A stretch of 37,510 nt of DNA, taken from Nitrospirales bacterium. Its GTDB lineage: Bacteria > Nitrospirota > Nitrospiria > Nitrospirales > UBA8639. Shown in pieces: positions 24,442 to 32,635 of the stretch. The position numbers were made by a program, and so were the translations under genes. How positions within the stretch are numbered: position 1 is the first letter of the stretch; every line of letters begins with the position of its first letter. Under the pieces are notes generated by a model that was not told where the DNA came from, made no database searches, and saw only the letters and a list, made by a program, of their open reading frames with translations. Location of the stretch: positions 1 through 37,510 of the forward strand of contig RKSG01000057.1 of the NCBI GenBank assembly GCA_007570995.1, read 5' to 3'.

Positions 24442-25545
24442 CTACGAATGCCCTCCAAAGACTTTGACCATCTGCAATTGTCTCACCGGAGACCCCGACC
24501 CTGTCGGAGAGGCACCCGGTGGAAACAACGCCTGCCCCTGGCGTCCCCCCCTGGATTCCTGCGTTCGCAGGAATGACGGAGGGGGTGGCTGCGGGAATGC
24601 ATGCCCCTGGGTTTGACCAGGGGACGGCACCCATTGTCCCAGAGCCAGTAACCGTCCCTTTTCATCTTTGACGCGAATCAACGTGCTGGGCGGGTTGTCC
24701 TGACCCGTATCCGACCACACGACCGCTTCCGAAAGCGGAACGCCGTGGCAGACCTTCTCCGCCATGTCGGCACCCACCACCACCGCGGGAAGATGCGCGA
24801 CGGCATCATCGAGACTCAGGAACGCGTCACCGTGCTGCATGAGATCCTGGCCATGGACGATATCGTCCAGCGACACAGACCGGTCAAGGTGCAACGGCCC
24901 GACACGCACGCGGGTCAGGCGACTCAAATGTCCGCCCACCCCCAATCGCTGGCCGATCTCCGCGCATAAGGTCCGAATGTAGGTGCCTTTGGAACACCGA
25001 ACCAGGAATGTGACAGACGGCAGGGCCAGCTTCGTGATCTCGAGTCGGTAAATGACAACGGCACGCGCCTGGCGATCAATGGTTTTCCCTTTGCGCGCGG
25101 CCTTGTACAGTGGTTGTCCGCTGACTTTCACCGCCGAATACATGGGAGGCACCTGCCACTGTTCCCCCTGACAGTCATTCATCACCGCGCGAACGGTTTC
25201 GTCCGACAGGCCATGGGTTGGACAGTCCCTGGTCACAGCACCGGTGGCATCCTGAGTCGTCGTCTCCTGCCCCAGGCGCAACACGGCCTCATATTCCTTA
25301 TCCCAATCGACAAGCACCGACGACAGTCGCGTTCCCTGCCCGACCAGGACAGGCAACACGCCTGTTGCATCAGGGTCCAGCGTGCCCGCATGGCCCACTT
25401 TCCGAACCTGAAGCAGACGGCGCACCCTGGCTACCACATCGTGCGACGTCCAGCCTGCCGGCTTACAGACGTTCAAGACGCCGTGCCGTGTCGCCAGCGG
25501 GATTCCCGTGACAGGGGACACATCCTCAAGCATCCCGGCCATCAT
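24442..25545 (-). CDS. truB: tRNA pseudouridine-55 synthase TruB with a repeat-encoded C-terminal insert
   Basis: This 367-aa enzyme makes pseudouridine 55 in the tRNA T-loop. The N-terminal catalytic region has GVLNVCKPAGWTSHDVV, then VGHAGTLDPDATGVLPV with the catalytic Asp, YEAVLRLGQETTTQDATG, and FLVRCSKGTYIRTL. The family is usually about 300 residues. Here roughly residues 308-333 (containing PPPPSFLRTQESRGG) are read from the composite repeat at 24548-24623. The likely ancestral end (RQLQMVKVFGG) resumes after it in the same frame. The ATG at 25545 overlaps the rbfA stop (ATGA). Confidence 0.95.
   Translation of the reverse strand: MMAGMLEDVSPVTGIPLATRHGVLNVCKPAGWTSHDVVARVRRLLQVRKVGHAGTLDPDATGVLPVLVGQGTRLSSVLVDWDKEYEAVLRLGQETTTQDATGAVTRDCPTHGLSDETVRAVMNDCQGEQWQVPPMYSAVKVSGQPLYKAARKGKTIDRQARAVVIYRLEITKLALPSVTFLVRCSKGTYIRTLCAEIGQRLGVGGHLSRLTRVRVGPLHLDRSVSLDDIVHGQDLMQHGDAFLSLDDAVAHLPAVVVGADMAEKVCHGVPLSEAVVWSDTGQDNPPSTLIRVKDEKGRLLALGQWVPSPGQTQGHAFPQPPPPSFLRTQESRGGRQGQALFPPGASPTGSGSPVRQLQMVKVFGGHS
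24548..24623 (-). repeat. Composite palindromic repeat inside truB (full copy)
   Basis: Read on the minus strand, this 76-bp stretch begins CCCCTGGTCAAACCCAGGGG, then GCATGCATTCCCGCAG, a CCCCCTCC linker, and TCATTCCTGCG paired with CGCAGGAATCCAG. It matches the left-end element at 122-205 base for base over palindrome A and the following 16 nt. It diverges only in the linker and in the loop of palindrome B. It lies wholly within the coding sequence of truB without breaking the frame. Confidence 0.88.
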
Positions 25546-25961
25546 GCCTGTCCCTCATCACAGGCACCGACACGGCAATGTCCTTCGCTCCCCGATTCCG
25601 CATCAACTGGAAGCACGGCACTGAGAATCCGATCAATGTGTTCCTGGTGCGGCCCTCTCGCATCGAACCGGAATCTCACCTCCGGCGTATAGCGCAAATC
25701 CAGGCGTCGCCCTAATTCCAAACGCACAAACCCCGCTGCGTTCCTGAGAATCCCCATGAGAGTTTCCACATCGCCCCGGGGAGCCAGCAGGGACACAGAG
25801 ACATTGGCTACCCGCAGATCACCATTCATCGCCACATCGGTCACCGTGACACAGCGAAGCCGCGGGTCCCTGCACTTTCTGGAGAGAACGTCAGCGACTT
25901 CCATCCTGATTTGATCCGCCACCCTGACCGCTCGTTTGGTTGGCTTCGACACGACGTCCAT
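25542..25961 (-). CDS. rbfA: Ribosome-binding factor A
   Basis: This 139-aa KH-type protein is needed for 16S rRNA 5'-end maturation and cold adaptation. Motifs are KRAVRVADQIRMEVADVLSR, DPRLRCVTVTDVAMNGDLRV, LGRRLDLRYTPEVRFRFD, and HIDRIL. The start at 25961 has GAGGAAAC directly upstream. It overlaps truB by 4 nt and follows ylxP by 30 bp. Confidence 0.96.
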   Translation of the reverse strand: MDVVSKPTKRAVRVADQIRMEVADVLSRKCRDPRLRCVTVTDVAMNGDLRVANVSVSLLAPRGDVETLMGILRNAAGFVRLELGRRLDLRYTPEVRFRFDARGPHQEHIDRILSAVLPVDAESGSEGHCRVGACDEGQA

Positions 25962-25991
25962 GTTTCCTCACACTCCGCCCCCAACGCCCCC

Positions 25992-26273
25992 CTATAAGAG
26001 TTCAATACGCGAATCAAGCAACTCCAGAGTGGGCACGGCCCGAATCATGTTCAACGATTGATCGAGCACCCGATTCACATGACGCGATTCATTCGCAATA
26101 CAGGCAATGCCCAGCACAGACCGCTGCCACAGATCATGATCGTCAAGCTCAGCCACGGAGACGTTGAACGTCGCGCAGAGACGCGTTTTGAGGCTGGAAA
26201 GAATATGCCGTTTTGACTTGAGCGAATGCCCCTCGGGCAGATGCAACGCGATCCGACACACTCCAACCACCAT
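25992..26273 (-). CDS. DUF503 / YlxP-like protein
   Basis: This 93-aa protein has the DUF503 pattern: MVVGVCRIALHLPEGHSLKS, then KRHILSSLKTRL, FNVSVAELDDHDLWQRSVLG, and a C-terminal strand. The family is regularly found between infB and rbfA and is thought to assist ribosome biogenesis; the biochemical role is unclear. The ATG at 26273 is preferred over the GTG at 26282 because family members begin at MVVGV. Confidence 0.92.
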   Translation of the reverse strand: MVVGVCRIALHLPEGHSLKSKRHILSSLKTRLCATFNVSVAELDDHDLWQRSVLGIACIANESRHVNRVLDQSLNMIRAVPTLELLDSRIELL

Positions 26274-26343
26274 CCCGGTCACTCACCGAGCCCGCAATGC
26301 CCTGGCTCTGTCCCGTTCACGCGCCGCACCGTTCGACCACGCG

Positions 26344-28845
26344 CTACAGCCTGGCCGCTTCTTTATCAAGAATGTAGGCCTCGATCACATCGCCTACCTT
26401 AATATCATTGAAATTTTCAATGCTGATCCCACACTCATACCCCTGCTGCACTTCCCGGACATCATCCTTAAAGCGCCGCAACGAGCCGAGCGTCCCTTCA
26501 TGAACCACAACATTATCCCGCAACAATCGAATGCCCTGACTCGCGCGGGCAATCTGCCCGTCGTGGACGTACGAACCGGCAATCGTGCCGACCCTCGAGA
26601 TCGTAAAGACCTGCCGAACTTCTGCCCGTCCCAGCACACGCTCCGTCACCGTCGGCTCAAGCAACCCTTCCGCGACCGCTTGAAGATCCGAGATCACCCG
26701 ATAAATGATGGTATGGAGTCGAATATCGACACCCTCCCGTTCAGCAAGCGCCGTCGCTTTGGGTTCCGGACGAACGTGAAACCCGATCACCAGCGCGTTC
26801 GACGCAGACGCCAGCAACACGTCCGATTCGGTAATCCCGCCAACGCCCTGATGAAGAATCTGCACCATGACCGTCTCGGAAGACAGTTTGCCCACCGCTT
26901 CCTGCAAGGCCCCCACCGACCCCTGGGTATCGGCTTTCAACAACACCGATAACACCTTTTTGTCCGGTCGCTGGCCTTGTGCCAGCAGATCATCCAGGGT
27001 GACTCGGTTGAATCCGGTAACAAGCCCGGCCGCACGAAGTTTCTGCTGTCGGGATTCAGCAAGCTCGCGTGCCATCCATTCCTCTTTGACAACGACCAGT
27101 TGATCCCCAGCGGCCGGCAATCCCAGTAACCCCATGACCTTGACGGGAGTCGACGGGCCGGCTTCCTTAACAGGTTTCCCATCATGCGACACCATCGCCC
27201 GCACGCGACCGCTGGTCGCGCCCACCACGTACACGTCGCCGACCTTCAACATCCCCCCGTGCACCAGCACCGTGGCCATAGGCCCACGCCCACGATCCAG
27301 TTGGGCTTCCAGCACCACGCCCCTCGCGGGACAGGCCCGATCCGCCTGCAACTCCATGACCTCGGCTTGCAGCAGGATCATTTCCAGTAACGTCTCCACT
27401 CCCTGCCTGGCTTTCGCCGACACTTCCGAGTAAATAGTCTGCCCCCCCCAGCTTTCGGGAACGAGCCCGTGCTCCGACAGGCCGTGCTTGACCCGATCCG
27501 GATTGGCCCCCGGGAGATCAATTTTGTTGATCGCGACCAGGATCGGCACACCGGCCGCCCGTGCGTGATTCGTCGCCTCGACCGTTTGCGGCATGACGCC
27601 GTCATCGGCCGCGACCACCAGGACCACAATATCGGTGACTTGTGCCCCCCGCGCGCGCATGGCCGTAAACGCCTCATGCCCTGGCGTGTCCAGAAACGTC
27701 ACCGTCTTCTCTCCCAACTGAACGGAGTAGGCTCCGATGTGTTGCGTGATGCCGCCAGCTTCCCTGTCCGTCATGTTGGTCTGACGAATCGCGTCCAGTA
27801 GCGACGTTTTCCCGTGATCCACATGCCCCATCACGGTGACGACCGGCGCACGAGGCACGAGCACGGCCTCGTTCGCAGGCTCAAGCAGGTCTTCCAACCG
27901 CCCGTCACTGGCCTTTTCAGTCTGCACCTCAACGTGAATCCCGACCGCTTCGGCAATGAGGACCCCGGCATCCATGTCCATGGGTTGATTCATCGTGCAG
28001 GCGGTGCCCATTTCCATTAACCGGCGGATCACCTCCGCCACGCGAACGCCCAATCGTTCTGCAAATTCCTTGACGGTCATGCCGGAGTTCAGTTTGACCG
28101 TCTTTTTTCGTGGTTTGGTGATTTCGGCGGATGTGGAAGACGGGAGATGTCGGGATCGTTCGTCCCGTCTCAGGGCCGGAAGTGGACGAAGATCCTGCCA
28201 TCGAGCCGCGTCTTCGTAGATTTCCGCAAAGAGATCAGCATCCCGTGGTCTGCCGCCTTTCCGGAACTTCTTCTGTTTCACATCTTCCGCCGCCTTGGTT
28301 TTCTCTCCAGCTGGTTTAACCTGTTCCGGCGTCCTGGCCTGTTCAGGCGGCGCGGCAACTGGCTCCGGGATCGCAGGCGACGCGGGATGTTCGATGGCGG
28401 GCACGGTGGCAGGCGTGGGGACCGTGGAGATTGCAGCACCTGGTGTCTGCACCACAGCCGCTGCTTCGGGCAGGACGGCACTCTCCGTCGCCGATTCCCG
28501 GGTGGCGTGTTCAGGGAAAGCGGGGCTGGATGCCTCGGGGGGCAACGCCTCGTCTTCTTTTTTCCGTTTAATAAGAATGTGTTTCTTGTGTGGTTCCGGA
28601 ACAGCTTCTTCCACGACCTTCCTTTTGGCACGGGGAGTCGTCGTGCTGCTCTTGGCACGAGTGGTCGTGGCACGGCCGCTTTTCTTCTGGGCAGACCTGG
28701 GTGTGGCCTTCCTGGCAAACTTGGACGGCGCAGCTTTGGATAACGCCGGCCTGGTTGAGGAGCCAGACGAACGCGACGTCTTCCGCACGGGCGTCTTGCC
28801 GGCTTTTTTCACTTCATCATCATGTGACGTCTTACGGGTTGTCAT
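26344..28845 (-). CDS. infB: Translation initiation factor IF-2
   Basis: This 833-aa GTPase delivers fMet-tRNA to the 30S subunit. The first ~255 residues are a long basic, then Ala/Pro-rich, low-complexity region, common in IF-2. An IF2_N helical subdomain ([20 protein letters not shown]) follows. The G-domain has [12 protein letters not shown] near residue 338, [12 protein letters not shown], and NKIDLPG; domains II-IV complete the protein. The ATG at 28845 overlaps the end of nusA by 14 nt. A TTG two codons earlier is possible. ylxR, often between nusA and infB, is missing. Confidence 0.97.
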   Translation of the reverse strand: MTTRKTSHDDEVKKAGKTPVRKTSRSSGSSTRPALSKAAPSKFARKATPRSAQKKSGRATTTRAKSSTTTPRAKRKVVEEAVPEPHKKHILIKRKKEDEALPPEASSPAFPEHATRESATESAVLPEAAAVVQTPGAAISTVPTPATVPAIEHPASPAIPEPVAAPPEQARTPEQVKPAGEKTKAAEDVKQKKFRKGGRPRDADLFAEIYEDAARWQDLRPLPALRRDERSRHLPSSTSAEITKPRKKTVKLNSGMTVKEFAERLGVRVAEVIRRLMEMGTACTMNQPMDMDAGVLIAEAVGIHVEVQTEKASDGRLEDLLEPANEAVLVPRAPVVTVMGHVDHGKTSLLDAIRQTNMTDREAGGITQHIGAYSVQLGEKTVTFLDTPGHEAFTAMRARGAQVTDIVVLVVAADDGVMPQTVEATNHARAAGVPILVAINKIDLPGANPDRVKHGLSEHGLVPESWGGQTIYSEVSAKARQGVETLLEMILLQAEVMELQADRACPARGVVLEAQLDRGRGPMATVLVHGGMLKVGDVYVVGATSGRVRAMVSHDGKPVKEAGPSTPVKVMGLLGLPAAGDQLVVVKEEWMARELAESRQQKLRAAGLVTGFNRVTLDDLLAQGQRPDKKVLSVLLKADTQGSVGALQEAVGKLSSETVMVQILHQGVGGITESDVLLASASNALVIGFHVRPEPKATALAEREGVDIRLHTIIYRVISDLQAVAEGLLEPTVTERVLGRAEVRQVFTISRVGTIAGSYVHDGQIARASQGIRLLRDNVVVHEGTLGSLRRFKDDVREVQQGYECGISIENFNDIKVGDVIEAYILDKEAARL

Positions 28846-30103
28846 CGGCAATCACTTGACTTCCAGAGGATGTCCCCTGAGATGCAACACTGTCCACAGG
28901 CACCGGCTCGGGCACCTCACAGGCAGATGGGGTCGCAGTCTCCGCACCTGCCACGTCTTCACCTTTCACCTCGACTGGCGGCTCTGCCACTTCGGCGTTC
29001 TGCACACACTGCGCAGCGGTTTCTTCTGCCAGAGCCGCCTTGATTTCCTGTTCCCGCTCGAGTTTCTCTTTCTCATATTCACTCGCGCTGATGATATCAA
29101 TTTTCCACCCCGTTAACTTGGCAGCCAGCCGCACATTCTGACCATTTCTCCCGATGGCCAGCGATAGTTGCGAGTCCGCCACCACCACCAGCGCAGCCTT
29201 TTTATCTTCATCAATACCCACTTTTTCAATCGAGGCCGGATTCAACGCTTCGCCGATCAACACGCGCAGATCCGTGGTCCACGGGATGATATCAATTTTT
29301 TCGCCTTTGAGTTCCCGCACAACTGCCTGGACACGGGACCCCTTAATGCCCACACAGGCCCCGACGGGATCCACAGCTTTATCTCTGGAGATCACCGTGA
29401 TCTTGGTACGATCCCCAGGCTCGCGCACGACACCTCGAATCTCGACAATTTTTTCCATGACCTCGGGTACTTCCAGTTCAAACAGTTTCACCACAAACTG
29501 GGGATGCGCACGGGACAGAATCACCTGCACGTCTTTGGGTGTGCGACGGACTTCCAGCAACAACGCGCGAATACGATCGCCCCGGTGATGGATTTCACGT
29601 GGAATCTGCTCGTGAACGGGCAGGACGGCTTCGGTTTTCCCAATTTCCACCAGGTAATTGCGTCGATCCTGTCCCACGACGACACCGTGAACCAGTTCGT
29701 TCTCACGCTTCGAATAGTCTCGCTCGATCGCCTCCCAGGACGCTTCCCGAACCTTCTGGCAAATCACCTGTTTGGCAGCCTGCGCGGCAATTCTTCCAAA
29801 GTCTTCCAGTTCAATGAGCGACCCGATCTCATCGCCCAATTCGGCATCCGCGTCCATGCTGCGCGCCTCATCCAATGAAATCTGCAACTTGTCGTCGGTG
29901 ATCGTCTCCGCAATGATTTTGACAGACATAATGGAAATCTCACCGGTCTCACGATCAACCCGGACTTGCAGATTCCTGTACTCGCCATACCGTTTTTTGG
30001 CCGCCGTCAGCAACGCGGACTCCATGGCTGCCAGCACGCGGTCTTTCGCAATGCCTTTTTCGCGCCCCACTTGTTCAACGACTGCCATCAGTTCGTGCTT
30101 CAT
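28832..30103 (-). CDS. nusA: Transcription termination/antitermination factor NusA
   Basis: This 423-aa RNA polymerase accessory protein has the NusA N-terminal domain (1-~125), an S1 domain (~130-200, GVVVGQDRRNYLVEIG), and two KH domains (VGACVGIKGSRVQAVVREL and LAIGRNGQNVRLAAKLTGW). After about residue 350 comes an acidic, Ala/Glu-rich tail instead of the AR repeats of enterobacterial NusA. GAGGAGGGG lies just before the ATG. It follows rimP by 70 bp and overlaps infB. Confidence 0.97.
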   Translation of the reverse strand: MKHELMAVVEQVGREKGIAKDRVLAAMESALLTAAKKRYGEYRNLQVRVDRETGEISIMSVKIIAETITDDKLQISLDEARSMDADAELGDEIGSLIELEDFGRIAAQAAKQVICQKVREASWEAIERDYSKRENELVHGVVVGQDRRNYLVEIGKTEAVLPVHEQIPREIHHRGDRIRALLLEVRRTPKDVQVILSRAHPQFVVKLFELEVPEVMEKIVEIRGVVREPGDRTKITVISRDKAVDPVGACVGIKGSRVQAVVRELKGEKIDIIPWTTDLRVLIGEALNPASIEKVGIDEDKKAALVVVADSQLSLAIGRNGQNVRLAAKLTGWKIDIISASEYEKEKLEREQEIKAALAEETAAQCVQNAEVAEPPVEVKGEDVAGAETATPSACEVPEPVPVDSVASQGTSSGSQVIADDNP

Positions 30104-30173
30104 CGCCCCTCCTCTTCGAGCCCGTCACCCCACTGGCCCGTCTCCCACGCTACCCCTGCCGTCGTCCGCTCCG

Positions 30174-30671
30174 TCACCAGTCAATATCCCGTTTCGTCTG
30201 AACGATCGTCTCCCACGGCAACGCCACATCCTCCCGGATCCGTGCCCGGGTCCGCGACGATCGCCCCACTTGCAGAGTCACCCCCTGGTCGTTGACCTCG
30301 GCCAACCGGCCCGTCAACACCCAGTTCCCGTCAACGGGTTGATGGAGCTTGACCCGAATGTTCTGTCCAACGGCCTGTTGGTAATCCTTGCGCTGCTTCA
30401 GCGGACGATCCAGGCCGGGGGAAGAAACCTCAAGACGACACCCCCGGAAGCCGGGATCAACGACATCCAGTGCTCGACTGAGCGAATGGTGGAGCCGCTC
30501 ACAATCCTGAATGCCTACCCCGCCCTCTTTCCGGACAAACACCCGAATGATCGTTCCGCTCCCCTTGCCCTGACATTCCACCTCGGCAATTTCCAGCTGG
30601 AGTGCTCTGGCAAGCGGCTCAGCGACGTGCTGAACCCGGCTCCCCGGCCCGTTGGTGTTCACCTCGATCAT
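30174..30671 (-). CDS. rimP: Ribosome maturation factor RimP
   Basis: This ~165-aa protein is needed for 30S maturation. Motifs are GTIIRVFVRKEGGVGIQDCERL, LEVSSPGLDRPLKQRKDYQQ (the SPGLDRPL signature), and VTLQVG. The start is uncertain: ATG at 30671 has no Shine-Dalgarno sequence, whereas GTG at 30662 has GGAG 9 nt upstream. It is the first gene of the rimP–nusA–infB operon, and a strong terminator of the preceding tRNA-Lys transcript lies about 45 bp upstream. Confidence 0.94.
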   Translation of the reverse strand: MIEVNTNGPGSRVQHVAEPLARALQLEIAEVECQGKGSGTIIRVFVRKEGGVGIQDCERLHHSLSRALDVVDPGFRGCRLEVSSPGLDRPLKQRKDYQQAVGQNIRVKLHQPVDGNWVLTGRLAEVNDQGVTLQVGRSSRTRARIREDVALPWETIVQTKRDIDW

Positions 30672-30713
30672 CTCCACGCCACACGACCGCCATCCTGGCT
30701 GCCGGGGAACGAT

Positions 30714-30738
30714 AAAAAAAAGTGGGCTACCGCCCACT
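30714..30738 (-). terminator. Intrinsic terminator after tRNA-Lys
   Basis: On the minus strand AGTGGGC pairs with GCCCACT around the loop GGTA and is followed by a run of eight T. It lies between tRNA-Lys and rimP and would end the tRNA transcript, or attenuate read-through into rimP. Confidence 0.88.
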
Positions 30739-30819
30739 CCTCTGGCAATCCGGCGTTATAGCAAGCCCCAGTTCCAAAACGCAAGACCACCCGCACGGGA
30801 CACGACGGGCAGAAGGGAG

Positions 30820-30895
30820 TGGTGAGCCGCCTCGGGCTCGAACCGAGGACCCTCGCCTTAAAAGGGCGATGCTCTACCAACTGAGCTAGCGGCCC
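30820..30895 (-). tRNA. tRNA-Lys(TTT)
   Basis: This is a 76-nt cloverleaf with encoded CCA. The acceptor stem pairs GGGCCGC with GCGGCTC (one G-U). The D-arm is GCTC-AGTTGGTA-GAGC. The anticodon arm is TCGCC-CTTTTAA-GGCGA with anticodon TTT, and the T-arm is CTCGG-TTCGAGC-CCGAG. It lies 99 bp downstream of purA on the same strand. Confidence 0.97.
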
Positions 30896-30994
30896 ACATT
30901 GATCGCCTGATCAACAGGCTACTCTCTTCCCACCACGACGGACAAGACCACTTTCACCAACAGACTCTACGCCATCACACCTGTCAGATGACGT

Positions 30995-32416
30995 TCACTC
31001 CGCCTTCGTGGTCACGCTAACAACCGGCCTGATGGTTGTCAATCGTGAAGCCTCCCCGCGTGGGAGACGCCGGCGTGAGGCGACAGCACCAGACACGCCC
31101 ATTCTGGAACGTGCACCACGGGAACGGGTGTACATCATGGGATTGTCCAGCATAATCGTATGTTCCCGATGCGACCCCGTAGACACGATGGAAACAGGAC
31201 AGGCGGTCAGCGCTTCGATACGCCGGAGATAGTTTTTGGCTTCAACTGGCAGGGCTTTGTAGTTCGTCACCCCTGTGGTCGTCCCGGCCCAACCGGGAAG
31301 CGTTTCATACACAGGCTCACAATTCTCCAGGACCTGTAAATCCACGGGCATCTCGCGATAGAGTTTGCCCTGAAAGCGATACCCCACCGCAATTTTGAGT
31401 TCCGACACCTCGTCCAGAACATCCAGTTTGGTCACCGCCAACGCGGTACACCCATTCACCCGAACCGCGTAGCGTAACACCATCGCATCCAACCATCCAC
31501 ACCGACGTGCCCGGCCTGTCGTGGCCCCCGTTTCCTGCCCGCGTTCCTGCAGACCGCTCCCCACCTCATCGGACAGCTCCGTGGGAAACGGCCCGCTTCC
31601 GACGCGAGTGGTATAGGCTTTGGTGACGCCCAACACCGCATCAATTTTCGTCGGTCCCACGCCCCCCGTACAGGCACCACCGGCACACGCATTGGATGAC
31701 GTCACAAAGGGATACGTCCCAAGATCCACGTCAAGGTGCGTTCCCTGCGCCCCTTCAAACAGGACACGGCGACCATTTTCCATGGCCTTGTGGATCAGCA
31801 GGGAATCATCGGTCACATACGGAGCGAGGCGTTGGCCATACTCAAGGTATTCCTCACAAATGCGACCGGCTGTGAATCCCCGTGTCCCGTGGACATGCCG
31901 AAGAAACCCGTTGATTTCCACCAAATTGCTCTCGACTTTTTCCCGAAACCGCTCAGGGTTGATCAGGTCGCCCACGCGAATGCCAATGCGCGCCATTTTA
32001 TCCACATAGGCCGGCCCGATTCCTTTCCCCGTCGTCCCGATACGACGGGCGCCTTTCGCTTTTTCCGCCGCCTTATCAATGGCCTTATGATACGGCATAA
32101 TCAGATGTGCTCGCTGACTGATGGCAAAATTACGCCCGACCTTCGTTCCACGTTCAGCCAACTGGTCCAGTTCCGCAATCAACGCCCCGGGATCAATGAC
32201 CACCCCGCTTCCCAGCACACAATGCTTGCCCCTGGATAAAATGCCGGATGGCAGCAAATGGAACACGAACGTGCCCCGTGGCGTCACAACCGTATGGCCG
32301 GCATTGGACCCGCCCTGAAAGCGCACGATGACGTCCGCCTCCCGGGCCAGAATATCGACAATTTTCCCTTTCCCTTCATCCCCCCACTGGGAGCCCACGA
32401 CCACGACATTACCCAT
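30995..32416 (-). CDS. purA: Adenylosuccinate synthetase with a basic C-terminal extension
   Basis: This 473-aa enzyme joins IMP and aspartate using GTP, the first committed step to AMP. The P-loop GSQWGDEGKGKIVD is at residues 8-21; GSNAGHTVV, GTTGKGIGPAYVDK, FEGAQGTHLDVDLGTYPFVT and the GVTKAYTTRVGSGPFPTEL loop are all present. The family normally ends soon after the SIVSTGSHREHTI region at about 430 residues. Here some 45 further Arg-rich residues follow with no recognised domain, so the catalytic part looks complete. The ATG at 32416 begins the conserved N-terminus. Confidence 0.96.
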   Translation of the reverse strand: MGNVVVVGSQWGDEGKGKIVDILAREADVIVRFQGGSNAGHTVVTPRGTFVFHLLPSGILSRGKHCVLGSGVVIDPGALIAELDQLAERGTKVGRNFAISQRAHLIMPYHKAIDKAAEKAKGARRIGTTGKGIGPAYVDKMARIGIRVGDLINPERFREKVESNLVEINGFLRHVHGTRGFTAGRICEEYLEYGQRLAPYVTDDSLLIHKAMENGRRVLFEGAQGTHLDVDLGTYPFVTSSNACAGGACTGGVGPTKIDAVLGVTKAYTTRVGSGPFPTELSDEVGSGLQERGQETGATTGRARRCGWLDAMVLRYAVRVNGCTALAVTKLDVLDEVSELKIAVGYRFQGKLYREMPVDLQVLENCEPVYETLPGWAGTTTGVTNYKALPVEAKNYLRRIEALTACPVSIVSTGSHREHTIMLDNPMMYTRSRGARSRMGVSGAVASRRRLPRGEASRLTTIRPVVSVTTKAE

Positions 32417-32448
32417 TCACACACCCGATCCTTCCATGCAACGGTCAC

Positions 32449-32483
32449 AAAAAAAGGGCCGGCCAGATACCAAGCCAGAGCCC
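32449..32483 (-). terminator. Terminator-like hairpin in the purA leader
   Basis: On the minus strand GGGC (32483-32480) and GCCC (32459-32456) close an imperfect stem with an inner GGC/GCC helix, followed directly by seven T (32455-32449). It lies about 33 bp before the purA ATG and downstream of the candidate promoter. It may end methyltransferase transcripts, attenuate purA, or both. Confidence 0.45.
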
Positions 32484-32490
32484 GTGGAGG

Positions 32491-32520
32491 ATGCTAGGCC
32501 CGCCGGCGGGGCTTTGTCAA
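32491..32520 (-). promoter_or_regulatory. Putative purA promoter with a palindromic spacer
   Basis: On the minus strand consensus TTGACA (32520-32515), an 18-nt spacer and TAGCAT (32496-32491, 4 of 6 matches) lie about 75 bp upstream of purA. The spacer contains the perfect palindrome CCCGCCGGCGGG. Confidence 0.5.
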
Positions 32521-32635
32521 ATAACGACGACATGAGGGCACGGCGAAGCATGATCGTCAGGTACAAGCCTGTCCCGCAGACGCTCGCCATTTTCTCGTTT
32601 GCTGAACGACAACCTCGCCCCTTCCATCCCAGTGC

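Noticed and set aside
24442-24620. truB as a frameshifted pseudogene because of its odd C-terminus
   Set aside because: All catalytic motifs are intact, the frame stays open through the repeat, and a plausible native ending (RQLQMVKVFGG) resumes after it.
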